A DNA stretch of 64,000 nt from Leisingera aquaemixtae. Its GTDB lineage: Bacteria; Pseudomonadota; Alphaproteobacteria; Rhodobacterales; Rhodobacteraceae. Both the position numbers and the translations under genes were made by a program. Under the pieces are notes generated by a model, which had not been told where the DNA came from, searched no databases, and saw nothing but the letters and a program-made list of their open reading frames with translations. This document shows positions 26,851 to 35,906 of this stretch, one piece after another. The first letter of the stretch is position 1, and the number at the start of each line of letters is the position of its first letter. The stretch is taken from contig NZ_JAHVJQ010000005.1 of assembly GCF_019801145.1 (NCBI RefSeq), positions 248,001 through 312,000 of the forward strand, read 5' to 3'.

Positions 26851-28146
26851 TCAGTTTCCGGAACCGCTGTCCTCGCCGTCGCCCGACAGGGCATTCGGGT
26901 CAAAGATATTGCCGAAGCCGGAGCTGTTGCCTTGCGGCTCTTGCTCTGCTTCAGGCGCCGCCTCGCCGTCGCCCGACAGGCTGCCCGGGGCAAACACGCC
27001 GCCAAAGCCGGAGTTGTTGCCGGAGCCGGTGGAGGGCGCGGTTTGGGCCGGGGCGGCGTCGCCCTGCTCTTCCAGCTGCTGCTGACGGCGCAGTTCGCGC
27101 TGTCGGCGCAGCTCCTGGATGCGCTCCTCAGTCTCCAGGCGTTTCTGCTCCTGAACATCGGCAATGCACTGCGCCGGGCTGTACACCGTCGCGGTGCCAA
27201 CGACCGCCACCGTCGCACAGGCCACAACCACCAGCGCCACCGCCGCCGCATTGGAGCTGAGGAAGCCAGGCAGCCGCAGCTTGCCGCTTTCCAGCTCTTC
27301 CACGGTTGCCTTCTTGCGTGCCTCGGCCACCAGCTGCTTGCGGCGGATGCTGGCCTCATTGAACAGCGCTGCAAACACCGTCAGCACCACGATGATGAAG
27401 GCCAGCGCCGAAATCGCCGGCGTGATGCCATAGCGGACCTTCTGCGCCAGCTCGATGGTCAGCGTCGGGTATTCGCCGAAGGTGAAGGTGGTGGTGTTGT
27501 AGTTCTCGAAGCTTGCCAGGAACGCCAGCACCGCAGCGCTCGCAAGGGCCGGCCGCATGAACGGCAAGAGCACCTTGCGGAAGGCCTGGGCATGGGTGGC
27601 ACCCAGATCCAGAGCCGCCTCGGTCAGCGCGATGTCATAGCGCTGCAGACGCGCCACCAGCACCAGCATGCAGTAGCTGGCGATAAAGGTGGACTGGCCG
27701 ATGATGGTCAGGAACAGCCCGTTCGACAGGAAGCTATCGGCGCCAAGTCCCAGCATCCGGTTGATCCGGTCCCAGAACACCAGGGTCGAGATACCGAGCA
27801 CGACGCCGGGGATCAGGATCGGTGCGATGATAACGGTATAGTAGGTCGCCCGAAGCTTAGGCCAGATCTGGGTGAGCATCAGCGCCCCCGCCAGGCCCAT
27901 CGCCACCGACAGCACCACCGTGCCCGCCCCCACCAGGATCGAGTTCCAGATGCCGTTCAAAATCCGCTCATCCTGGAACAGCGCCGAAAACCATTCAAAT
28001 GTCAAGCACTCCCAAGGTGTCATCCGCGGGAACGAAGGCGAGTTGAAGGCGGTCGCCGACATGATCACCAGGGGGCCCAGCAGATAGGCAAAGAAGATCG
28101 CCAGGTAGACCCAGAGGCTCAGGCGCATAAAGGTGAAGTTCTTCAT
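26851..28146 (-). CDS. ABC transporter permease (PotC type) with long C-terminal tail
   Basis: 431 residues, against about 260-290 for usual PotC. Residues 1-265 are a normal binding-protein-dependent permease with the EAA loop (EAALDLGATHAQAFRKVLLP). Then come an extra membrane segment at about 297-319, a charged coiled coil at about 329-361 and a disordered tail with two 17-residue copies: SGFGGVFAPGSLSGDGE (379-395) and SGFGNIFDPNALSGDGE (409-425), 12 of 17 identical. The frame is continuous, so this is a real extension. It overlaps the first permease by 4 bases and is the last gene of the importer operon. Confidence 0.9.
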   Translation of the reverse strand: MKNFTFMRLSLWVYLAIFFAYLLGPLVIMSATAFNSPSFPRMTPWECLTFEWFSALFQDERILNGIWNSILVGAGTVVLSVAMGLAGALMLTQIWPKLRATYYTVIIAPILIPGVVLGISTLVFWDRINRMLGLGADSFLSNGLFLTIIGQSTFIASYCMLVLVARLQRYDIALTEAALDLGATHAQAFRKVLLPFMRPALASAAVLAFLASFENYNTTTFTFGEYPTLTIELAQKVRYGITPAISALAFIIVVLTVFAALFNEASIRRKQLVAEARKKATVEELESGKLRLPGFLSSNAAAVALVVVACATVAVVGTATVYSPAQCIADVQEQKRLETEERIQELRRQRELRRQQQLEEQGDAAPAQTAPSTGSGNNSGFGGVFAPGSLSGDGEAAPEAEQEPQGNSSGFGNIFDPNALSGDGEDSGSGN

Positions 28147-29063
28147 TTGCCGATATCCCCCATGTTCACCTTGAACAGGCGCATGACGGCCAGCACCAGC
28201 AGAATACAGGTGACCAGCAGCACCACCGCATAGGCGGCACCCTGCGGCCAGTCTGAGTTGTCATTGAACTGCTGATAGATCAGCTGCGTAAACCACAAGG
28301 ACGATGGCCCGCCCAGGATCTGGGGTGCCGCCAGGGCACCGGCCGATAGCATGAACACCATGGTGCAGCCCGAGGAGATGCCCGGCTTGGCGTAGGGGAT
28401 GACCACCCGGCGGTGGATCTTGGTCCAACTCGCCCCCATGTCCCGCGCCGCCTCAATCTGGTTGCGGTCCAGGCTCTCGATCACGTTGTAGATCGGGAAG
28501 ATCATCAGCAGGATGTAGGCGTAGCCCAGGCCCGCATAGAGCGCGATGTCATTGCGGATGAAGTCGAAGGGCGTATCGAAGATCCCCAGCCCCACCAGCA
28601 TGTTGTTCAGAACCCCGGTCTCGCCGAAGATGATGCGCAGCGCAAAGGCACGCAGAATCTCGTTGATCCAGTAGGGGATGATCAGCATCAGCGCGAAGAT
28701 GCGGATGTGGTTGCCCTTGGTCTGGGCCAGGTAATAGGCAATCGGGTAGCACAGGATCAGGTTGAAGACGGTGACGCAGACCGCTGCCACCAAGGTGCGG
28801 AAGAACACCTTGAGGTCCACCGCGTTATAGTCCTGGCTGCCGCCCTCGGGGCCGTAGATCAGATATTTGTAGTTCTCCAGCGTGTAGACGTCCTTGGGCC
28901 CGCCGATTTCTGGCGGCGGCAGGTTGGGACGGAACGAAAAGTCGAGCATCGACAGCTGTGGCAGGATGATGAGGCCAATGGTCCAGAACAGGACCAGGCC
29001 CAGCATCAAGCTGCCCATGCCGGTGCCGTTGCGTTTGAAGAATTCCTTCAGGAAGCTTGGCAT
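28143..29063 (-). CDS. ABC transporter permease (PotB type)
   Basis: 306 residues. A first membrane segment about 16-38, a periplasmic loop, then five more segments. The EAA loop is EAARDMGASWTKIHRRVVIPYA. The family imports spermidine, putrescine or related organic cations. The ATG overlaps nothing upstream but lies 12 bases after the ATPase stop; the downstream permease gene overlaps its end. Confidence 0.93.
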   Translation of the reverse strand: MPSFLKEFFKRNGTGMGSLMLGLVLFWTIGLIILPQLSMLDFSFRPNLPPPEIGGPKDVYTLENYKYLIYGPEGGSQDYNAVDLKVFFRTLVAAVCVTVFNLILCYPIAYYLAQTKGNHIRIFALMLIIPYWINEILRAFALRIIFGETGVLNNMLVGLGIFDTPFDFIRNDIALYAGLGYAYILLMIFPIYNVIESLDRNQIEAARDMGASWTKIHRRVVIPYAKPGISSGCTMVFMLSAGALAAPQILGGPSSLWFTQLIYQQFNDNSDWPQGAAYAVVLLVTCILLVLAVMRLFKVNMGDIGK

Positions 29064-29075
29064 GGCGTGGCCTCC

Positions 29076-30188
29076 TTATTCCGCGGCCAGCTCACCCGCG
29101 GGCACGATGACGGCGTTTTTCGTCTCGTATTCCAGGGTGATGTTCTGGCCGGTGTGATCCTCAAAGGACTGGCCGAGGTTGGGGATCGAGACTTTCAGCT
29201 CCTTGCCGCCGTCGCCTTCCATGAAGATGTTGAAGACATTGCCTTCGAATTCCTCGTGATTGACCTTGGCCGTCACGAAATGGTCGCCCGATGCCCCCGC
29301 TGGCGCCAGTGCAAAGGCTTCGGGGCGGATGAACATCATGGCCGCGTCGCCTTCCTTCATCCGGCCCTGATTGGCAGAGGAAATCCGTGCCACCAGCTCG
29401 CCGGAGCGGTTGGTCTGGATCAGCGCCTCCTCTCCCATGATCCGCTTGACCTTGCCGCGGAAGACGTTGTTTTCGCCCACAAAGGACGCCGCAAACGCGG
29501 TGGACGGGTCATTGTAGATGGTCTTGCCGTCGCCGATCTGGTCGATCACGCCCGCCTTCATCACCGCAATGTTGTCGGACATGGTCAGCGCCTCGCCCTG
29601 GTCGTGAGTGATATAGATGAAGGTGATGCCGACCCGTTGCTGGATCTCGCGCAGCTCGGTGCGCATGTGCTGGCGCAGCTTCAGGTCCAGGGCCGACAGC
29701 GGCTCGTCAAGCAGCAGCACATCCGGTTCGGCGCACAAGGCGCGCGCAATGGCCACCCGCTGGCGCTGGCCGCCTGACAGTTCGGAAGGCAGCTTGTCGC
29801 CCTGCCCCGGCAGCGCGATCATGTCCAGAAGCTCGTCAGCACGCTTGCGCCGCTCCTTGGCGGAGGCGCCCTTGATCTCCATCGAGAAGGTGATGTTCTC
29901 CCAGATCTTCATAAGCGGGAACAGCGCCAGATTCTGGAAGATCAGCGCGGTGGGGCGCTTGTTCGGCCCGATCCCCTTCATGTCGTTGCCGCCGATCAGC
30001 ACCTTACCGTCGCTGGGCTCCAGGAAACCCGAGACCGCGCGCAGAATGGTGGTCTTACCGCAGCCCGAAGGCCCCAGGAAGGAGAAGAAGTCCCCCCCAT
30101 TGATGTTCACATTGGCATCGCGCACGGCGACAAAGTCACCGAAGCGGATCCAGAGGTTCTCGAGATTAACGCCGACCCCTGCACTCAT
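29076..30188 (-). CDS. ABC transporter ATP-binding protein (PotA type)
   Basis: 370 residues from ATG at 30188 (GGGAGAAG upstream). Walker A GPSGCGKTT, signature LSGGQRQR, Walker B VLLLDEPLSALD and the switch His in YITHDQ are present. The C-terminal 120 residues are a TOBE-type regulatory domain. It energises the two permeases downstream. Confidence 0.94.
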   Translation of the reverse strand: MSAGVGVNLENLWIRFGDFVAVRDANVNINGGDFFSFLGPSGCGKTTILRAVSGFLEPSDGKVLIGGNDMKGIGPNKRPTALIFQNLALFPLMKIWENITFSMEIKGASAKERRKRADELLDMIALPGQGDKLPSELSGGQRQRVAIARALCAEPDVLLLDEPLSALDLKLRQHMRTELREIQQRVGITFIYITHDQGEALTMSDNIAVMKAGVIDQIGDGKTIYNDPSTAFAASFVGENNVFRGKVKRIMGEEALIQTNRSGELVARISSANQGRMKEGDAAMMFIRPEAFALAPAGASGDHFVTAKVNHEEFEGNVFNIFMEGDGGKELKVSIPNLGQSFEDHTGQNITLEYETKNAVIVPAGELAAE

Positions 30189-30295
30189 TTGGCTTCTCCC
30201 TGGGATGCAAACCTCCATTCCGGTGGCACGCCACCGGCCCCGCAAGACCTGCTATCCGTATCTGTTCGTATGTAATGGTGCCGCAAGATGCGCGG

Positions 30296-30323
30296 CTGGC
30301 CCCCGGTGTGCCCCGGGGGCCAG
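30296..30323 (-). terminator. Intercistronic stem-loop after the binding-protein gene
   Basis: 11-bp perfect stem CTGGCCCCCGG (30296-30306) and CCGGGGGCCAG (30313-30323) with a 6-base loop. It lies 18 bases beyond the binding-protein stop and upstream of the ATPase gene. Such stem-loops commonly protect the binding-protein message and reduce read-through. Confidence 0.6.
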
Positions 30324-30341
30324 GTTACTCAAGCGCGCTGC

Positions 30342-31466
30342 TTAGGCGCTCTTGAACTTGTTGACGAATTCGGTGCGCACATCGGCGTACCACGGCGCCT
30401 CGGCCGGCCAGGGGTTCAGGTTGGCCAGCGAGTCGCCCGGATAGGCTTCGGCAAAGTTCTTCTTGTAGACATCGCCCGAGAAGCTGTCCGCGCCGAGAAC
30501 CGGCGAGTTGTAGCCGTGGCTGTCAATCGCCTTGCCTGCCGGCTCTTGCTTGTAGGCATAGTCGATGAAGGCGTAGACCTGCTCTTCGTTCTGGGCACCG
30601 ACCGGCATCGACATGCCGTCGACCCAGGCCATCGCACCTTCGACAGGCGCCTGGTAGTGCACCGGCTCGCCCGCGGACTTCAGCGCCAGCGGCGGGCCGT
30701 CCCAGGTCTGGCCAACCACCACGCCTTCGTTCAGGAGACCGTTTTTCTGGGTGTCGGCGTCGTTCCAGATCAGCTTGATCCGGTCCTTGCGCGCGACGCA
30801 CCAGTCGGTGACCTGGCCCCAGACCTTGCGCATGGTTTCCTCGTCGTCGTAGGCCGCCCAGATAGAGCCCGGCTCCATCTCGCCCGTGCGCTCCATGTAG
30901 AGGCCCGCGCCCAGCATCATCGAATGCGCACGGCCCATGGTCTTGCCGGCATTCTCTTCCGACCAGACGTCGCCGTAGGAAGGCGCGTCACCTTCCGGCA
31001 GCCACAGGTCTGTGCGGTAGGCGATGCCCTCGGTGCCCCAGATGTGCGGCAGCCAGTGCACGCCTTCACCGCCAAAGTTCCAGGCGTCGGTGCCGATCTT
31101 GGCCATCGCCGGGTTCACTGCGTCGATGTTGACCTTGTTCATGTCGAAAGGCCGCAGCAGTTCCAGCGGCCCCCACTGCAGCGAACGGTTGTTGGTCGGC
31201 GACACGATGTCGAAGCCCTGGCCCTTGGTGGCCTTCATCTTGTTGATGATTTCTTCGTTCGACCCGATGCCGGTGTAATTCACCTTGATGCCGGTCGCGG
31301 CTTCAAAGCCCGAAATGAATTCCGGCGGCAGGTAGTCCGACCACATCAGAATGTTGACTTCGCCCGAAGACGCCAGTGCGCTTTTGGAATAAAGCGGTGC
31401 CGCCAGGGCTGCAGCGCCTGCGCTTTTCAGCAAAGTGCGGCGGGTAACCGTGTTCTTTCCAGTCAT
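30342..31466 (-). CDS. Tat-exported extracellular solute-binding protein (PotD type)
   Basis: 374 residues. The N-terminus has a twin-arginine signal, TVTRRTLLKSAGAAALAAP, with cleavage near residue 32 (SALA). The mature part is a class-D periplasmic receptor (GEVNILMWSDYLPPEFISGFEAATG). A folded-export route is unusual for this class but frequent in Rhodobacteraceae. The ligand is probably a polyamine or another organic amine; the sequence alone does not decide. GGGAGAAG precedes the start. Confidence 0.9.
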   Translation of the reverse strand: MTGKNTVTRRTLLKSAGAAALAAPLYSKSALASSGEVNILMWSDYLPPEFISGFEAATGIKVNYTGIGSNEEIINKMKATKGQGFDIVSPTNNRSLQWGPLELLRPFDMNKVNIDAVNPAMAKIGTDAWNFGGEGVHWLPHIWGTEGIAYRTDLWLPEGDAPSYGDVWSEENAGKTMGRAHSMMLGAGLYMERTGEMEPGSIWAAYDDEETMRKVWGQVTDWCVARKDRIKLIWNDADTQKNGLLNEGVVVGQTWDGPPLALKSAGEPVHYQAPVEGAMAWVDGMSMPVGAQNEEQVYAFIDYAYKQEPAGKAIDSHGYNSPVLGADSFSGDVYKKNFAEAYPGDSLANLNPWPAEAPWYADVRTEFVNKFKSA

Positions 31467-32135
31467 TCTTAAACTTCTCCCATTGGACTGTTGATTGTTC
31501 TTGTTGTTTCAACTGTGAAACCTTGCAAAGGCTTGCCTGCCTTCGACAGTGACAGTTTTGGATATTGATAAGACCAGTTTACTTGCCAATCCGCTTCACA
31601 TGGCGCCAGTTTCGGCGCGTATAGAGATCCTCCACGGCATCTGCACCTTTACCTGAAACCATCGCTGTGGGCGCAGTTTGCGCGCCGAGGCGCAAGCCGT
31701 CAACGCTCCTGCGCCTCATGCCAGCAGAAAGCTGTATCCTACAGGCAGGTAAAAACATCGTGACACGGGCAGGGGTTAACGAAACCGGGCCTCTGGCAAA
31801 GGGCTATCCACCAGGGCCAGAGCGCCCTGGCAAATGGACAGGTGCAAGCCGAGCGCGGTCCCTGCCGCAGCGGAAACCGCCGCCGGATTTCACGCGCTAT
31901 CTGACTTCTTCGGCCTTACCCGCGACCGAGTGCCAGTTGCGCTAATGACGAGCCGCACCGCAGCCTGCCACGGTGTTTTTTGCCGCCGCTTGCGCCCGAA
32001 GCCGGATCGTTGCGGCTCCATCTTCGCAATTCGCTCAAGCTTGCTTTCTATTTTCTGCAAAATGCGCCTGCCTGGCTTGCCGCCGCAGCCGCCACGCCGC
32101 TTAGTCATTTTGGATCTATGCGGGAGGGACCATCC
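31467..32135. other. Divergent intergenic region, 669 bases
   Basis: Separates the ABC importer operon (leftward) from the FAD dehydrogenase gene (rightward). Open frames at 31667-31945 and 31834-32139 have Arg/Pro-rich translations, no ribosome-binding sites and no family features, so I call no gene. One palindrome is listed separately. The remainder shows nothing I can assign. Confidence 0.6.
31506..31521. promoter_or_regulatory. Candidate operator GTTTCA-N4-TGAAAC
   Basis: A perfect 6-bp inverted repeat with a 4-base centre, 40 bases upstream of the binding-protein start codon. It lies where a regulator could affect the importer promoter. No regulator gene is adjacent, so the binding factor is unknown. 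Confidence 0.35.
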
Positions 32136-34571
32136 ATGAAATCGCGCACCAAGGTTGTGGTGATCGGCGGCGGCATCGCCGGCTGCTCCACCCTCTACCA
32201 CCTCACCCAGGAAGGCTGGAGCGATGTTGTTCTGGTCGAACGCAACGAATTGACCAGCGGCACCACCTGGCACTCGGCAGCGCAGGTGACGAATTTCGGC
32301 ATGAACCAGACCATGGTCGGGCTGAAAAGCCATTCCATCGCGCTCTACAAGAAACTGGCCGAAGACCCGGGGTATCCGATCAACTACCACCACGGCGACG
32401 GCGGCATAAGGCTTGCCAACACCGAGGCGCAGATGCAGGGCTACCGCCACTTCGCCTCCATGGCGCGCGGCATGGACGTGCATCTCGAAGTGATCGACGC
32501 GGAGGAATGCGCCCGCCGCCACCCGCTGATCTCGACTGACAACATGATCGGGGGTCTCTGGGACCCGCTGGACGGCGACATCGACCCGGCGCAGCTGTGC
32601 CAGGCGCTGGCCTATCACGCCCGAAAAGCAGGCGCCGAGGTCTACCGCAACACGCCGGTCACCGCCCTTACCCAGCACCAGGACGACACCTGGACCGTGC
32701 ATACGGAACATGGCGACATCGACTGCGATGTCGTGGTCAATGCCTGCGGATACCGGGTGAATGAGGTCGGCGCTATGATGGGTGTGCACCATCCGGTCGC
32801 CTCGATGGAGCATCAGTATTTCCTGACCGAAGACATCCAAGGCATCATCGACGCAGGCCACCGGATGCCGCTGATCCGCTGCCCGATCTCAGACTACTAC
32901 TGCCGCCAGGAAAAGAACGGCCTGCTGATCGGGTTCTACGAACAGGACTGCAAGACCTGGGGCATGGACGGTATCGACCCGAATTTCGTCAACGCCCTTT
33001 GCCCCGATGACCTCGAAAGGGTGATGGACGTGCTGGAGGGTGCGTTCGAGCGGATGCCCGCGCTGCGCGAAACCGGCATCCGGTCCATCGTGAACGGCCC
33101 GATCACCTATACCATCGACGGCGCGCCGCTGATCGGCCCGATCCCGGGCAAGCGCAACGCGTTCTGCGCCATCGGTTTGCGCGCAGGCCTGGGTGAAGGG
33201 GGCGGCCACGGCTGGCTTCTGGCACAGATGATCGTGCATGGCGAAGCCTGCTATGACACCTGGTGCATCGACCCGCGCCGCTTTACCACCCACACCAATG
33301 TGGAGCTGACCGCGCTGAAGGCGATTGAGGATTACCAGAACGAATTCCGCTTCCACTTCCCGCATGAGCACCGCCCGGCCGGCCGCCCCGCCAAGACCAC
33401 GCCGCTCACTCCTGCGCTGGCAGCCGAGGGGGCGGAGTTCACCGTGGTAAACGGCTGGGAAAGGATGGACTACATCAAGCCCGCGCCGGACTTCCACCCC
33501 TCGCTCAGCTTCAATTTCGACGAAGCCTTTGATGTTATCGAAGCCGAAGTGAAGAACGTGCAAGAGAATGCCGGCCTGTGCGAGGTCAATGGCTTCAACC
33601 GGTTTGAGATCACCGGCGCGGACCGCCACATCTTCCTTGACCGGATGTTCTGCGGTGCCGTCGCCAAGCGCGGCGGCCGCGTCGGCCTTGGCTATTTGCT
33701 GAACCACCAAGGTATGGTCAAAGGCGAGGCCACTGTGGCCAACCTGCCTGCCTCGGACCGCGGTCCTGCGCGGGTCTGGTACGGCTCAGCGGCGGCCAGT
33801 GAATACCACGACATGGACTGGCTGACCCAGCACATCCGCGCGGATGAGGACGTGCAGATCCGCTCGCTGACCAATGAGCAGACCATTCTGGTTCTGGCTG
33901 GCCCCAAGGCGCGCGATGTGCTTTCGGCCTGTTCCCGCGGCGACTGGTCCAAGGATGCGTTCCCTTGGCTGTCGGTGCGCGAATGCTTCATCGGGTTCTC
34001 GCCGGCGACCGTCCTGGGCGTCAGCTTCTCGGGCGAGCTGGCCTATGAGATCCACGTGCCCAATGCCTCGCTCTACGCGGCTTATCTCGCATTGCGCGAG
34101 GCAGGGAAAGCCCATGGCCTCAAACTGTTCGGTGCGAGGGCGGTGGACTCGATGCGCATGGAAAAAGGTTTCCTGCATTGGAAGGCCGACATTCTCACCG
34201 AATTCGACCCCTATGAAACCTCACTGGATCGTTTTGTGAAAACCGGCAAGGGTGATTTCATTGGCAAGGAAGCCCTGCTGAGGCGCAGGGAAGAGGGCCT
34301 TCGCAAGAAGCTGGTCACTTTGAAAGTGGACGCGACCCATGCGCCGGCCCACGGCGGCGCCTCGCTGATGCAAGGCAGCAAGGTCGTGGGCACCGTGACC
34401 TCTGGCGACTGGGGGCACCGGGTGGGCATGAACCTGGCCTATGCCTTTGTCGATCCGGATCAAGCAGCGGAGGGCAGCACCATGCAGCTTGATCTCTGCG
34501 GAACAATGGTTTCGGCCACCGTCATTGCGCCGTCCCCATACGATCCGGGCTTTGCACGCATCCGCGGCTGA
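32136..34571 (+). CDS. GcvT-domain FAD-dependent dehydrogenase (dimethylglycine/sarcosine dehydrogenase-like)
   Basis: 811 residues from ATG at 32136 (GGGAGGGA at 32122-32129). The N-terminal half is a DAO-type flavoprotein: VVVIGGGIAGCSTLYHL, then TSGTTWHSAAQV, whose His is the residue that carries covalent FAD in dimethylglycine and sarcosine dehydrogenases. The C-terminal half is a GcvT-like folate domain (VGLGYLLNHQGM; SFSGELAYEIHVP). Such enzymes oxidise N-methyl groups and pass formaldehyde to tetrahydrofolate. The exact substrate is unknown; Roseobacters carry many paralogues. Neighbouring glycine-cleavage genes could process its glycine product. Confidence 0.88.
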   Translation: MKSRTKVVVIGGGIAGCSTLYHLTQEGWSDVVLVERNELTSGTTWHSAAQVTNFGMNQTMVGLKSHSIALYKKLAEDPGYPINYHHGDGGIRLANTEAQMQGYRHFASMARGMDVHLEVIDAEECARRHPLISTDNMIGGLWDPLDGDIDPAQLCQALAYHARKAGAEVYRNTPVTALTQHQDDTWTVHTEHGDIDCDVVVNACGYRVNEVGAMMGVHHPVASMEHQYFLTEDIQGIIDAGHRMPLIRCPISDYYCRQEKNGLLIGFYEQDCKTWGMDGIDPNFVNALCPDDLERVMDVLEGAFERMPALRETGIRSIVNGPITYTIDGAPLIGPIPGKRNAFCAIGLRAGLGEGGGHGWLLAQMIVHGEACYDTWCIDPRRFTTHTNVELTALKAIEDYQNEFRFHFPHEHRPAGRPAKTTPLTPALAAEGAEFTVVNGWERMDYIKPAPDFHPSLSFNFDEAFDVIEAEVKNVQENAGLCEVNGFNRFEITGADRHIFLDRMFCGAVAKRGGRVGLGYLLNHQGMVKGEATVANLPASDRGPARVWYGSAAASEYHDMDWLTQHIRADEDVQIRSLTNEQTILVLAGPKARDVLSACSRGDWSKDAFPWLSVRECFIGFSPATVLGVSFSGELAYEIHVPNASLYAAYLALREAGKAHGLKLFGARAVDSMRMEKGFLHWKADILTEFDPYETSLDRFVKTGKGDFIGKEALLRRREEGLRKKLVTLKVDATHAPAHGGASLMQGSKVVGTVTSGDWGHRVGMNLAYAFVDPDQAAEGSTMQLDLCGTMVSATVIAPSPYDPGFARIRG

Positions 34572-34591
34572 ACCGTTTTCCAAAAAATAAA

Positions 34592-34615
34592 ACGCCCAGG
34601 GAAATCCCTGGGCGT
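34592..34615. terminator. Bidirectional terminator between dehydrogenase and TauABC operon
   Basis: Stem ACGCCCAGGGA (34592-34602) with TCCCTGGGCGT (34605-34615), 10 to 11 bp, an A-rich run on the left and TCTTCC on the right. It lies between convergent genes ending at 34571 and 34641. Confidence 0.8.
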
Positions 34616-34640
34616 CTTCCTTGCCAAAGCCAATGTCAGA

Positions 34641-35906
34641 TCAACTGCGGCCTTTCCACGGCACCAGCAAATTCTCCGCTTTGCGCATCAGGATGTCGAT
34701 GCCGTATCCGATGATACCGATCAGCACGATGCCCATGATCACGATATCGGTCAGCTGGAACTTGGACGCGGCGATGATCATCATGCCCGCACCCTTTTGC
34801 GCGGCAACCAGTTCGGCGGCCACAACCGTGCCCCAGCAAACCCCCATCGCCACCCGGGCGCCGGTGAAGATCTCCGGCAGCGAGTTCGGCACAATCACAT
34901 GGCGCATGATCTGCCATTTGGAGGCACCCAAGGAATAGGCTGCGTGGATCTTTGAGATGTTCACGCCTGACACCCCGGCCCGCGCCGCAATGGTCATGAT
35001 CCAAAGCGCCGCAAGGAACAGCAGAACAATCTTGCCGGTTTCCCAGATGCCGAACCAGATGATCACCAGAGGGATCAGCGCCAGCGGAGGCACTGGCCGC
35101 ATGAATTCGACAATCGGGTCGAACCAGCCGCGGAACCAGCCGGAAAGGCCCATCGCGTAGCCCAGCGGGATGCCAACAATAGCGCCGGTCACAAAACCCG
35201 CCACAACCCGCAGAAGCGACCATCCCAGGTGCTGCCACAGCGAGAAGTTCTGATAGCCCTCATTGGCGATCTCAAAGAACCGCGACACCACGGTTTCCGG
35301 GGCCGGCAGCCAAATCGGGTTCATCTGCATGCCGCTGTCCGGGGTAAAGCTGATTGCGCCCTTTCCAGTCAGCGTCACGGTGCCGTCTCCGGTGTCAACT
35401 GCGCCGCCAATCGCAATCGGCTCGCCGTTGATCGCCACGATCTTTGCGCCGTCCCGGCGCTTGGCCTCGTCGTTCTTGTCAAACAGCAGCGTGGTCGAAC
35501 GCCCTGCTTGCGCCGCCAGCGCGTCATTCGCGGCAAAGCCGCCGCCGCCCTCGACCTCGAACTTCTGGACGTCCTCGCCAAACCCGAAGACCCGCACGGT
35601 GACATCGGCGTCATCCGTGGCGCCATCGGCGTTTTCCAGCGTGTAGGTGAAGGTGGTCTCACCGGTGAATGGCCCTGGGACGTGGATCGGAAACAGTTTG
35701 GAGCCGGTGAACGCCGCCCAGATCACGAAAATCACCAGAACCGATATGATCGACGCCGCCCGGTCCGGCGTGACCGCGCTTTCGTCGCCGAAGGTCACGG
35801 TCTTGAGGCTGGTGAAGTCCTGCCGCGACTGCATCCCTTTGCGGATAACCTGGACCAGGAAAAAGGCTCCGGCAAACAGCGCGATATAAAACAGAAGTAC
35901 GCTCAT
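34641..35906 (-). CDS. tauC: Taurine/sulfonate-type ABC permease with inserted Ig/cadherin-like beta-domain
   Basis: 421 residues, about 150 longer than a usual TauC/SsuC. Membrane segments at about 1-20 and 51-68, then a hydrophilic insertion (about 70-198), then the standard permease core with the EAA-like loop (KIHAAYSLGASKWQIMRHVIVP). The insertion contains FTYTLENADGATDDADVTVRV and GTVTLTGKGAISFTPDSG, patterns typical of cadherin-like or VCBS beta-sandwich repeats; by topology it should be periplasmic. It may contact the binding protein. The frame is uninterrupted. It overlaps the ATPase gene by 4 bases. Substrate inference is from the TauA-like receptor. Confidence 0.85.
   Translation of the reverse strand: MSVLLFYIALFAGAFFLVQVIRKGMQSRQDFTSLKTVTFGDESAVTPDRAASIISVLVIFVIWAAFTGSKLFPIHVPGPFTGETTFTYTLENADGATDDADVTVRVFGFGEDVQKFEVEGGGGFAANDALAAQAGRSTTLLFDKNDEAKRRDGAKIVAINGEPIAIGGAVDTGDGTVTLTGKGAISFTPDSGMQMNPIWLPAPETVVSRFFEIANEGYQNFSLWQHLGWSLLRVVAGFVTGAIVGIPLGYAMGLSGWFRGWFDPIVEFMRPVPPLALIPLVIIWFGIWETGKIVLLFLAALWIMTIAARAGVSGVNISKIHAAYSLGASKWQIMRHVIVPNSLPEIFTGARVAMGVCWGTVVAAELVAAQKGAGMMIIAASKFQLTDIVIMGIVLIGIIGYGIDILMRKAENLLVPWKGRS

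Noticed and set aside
31667-31945. 92-residue open frame in the large divergent gap
   Set aside because: No ribosome-binding site, basic and proline-rich composition and no recognisable feature.
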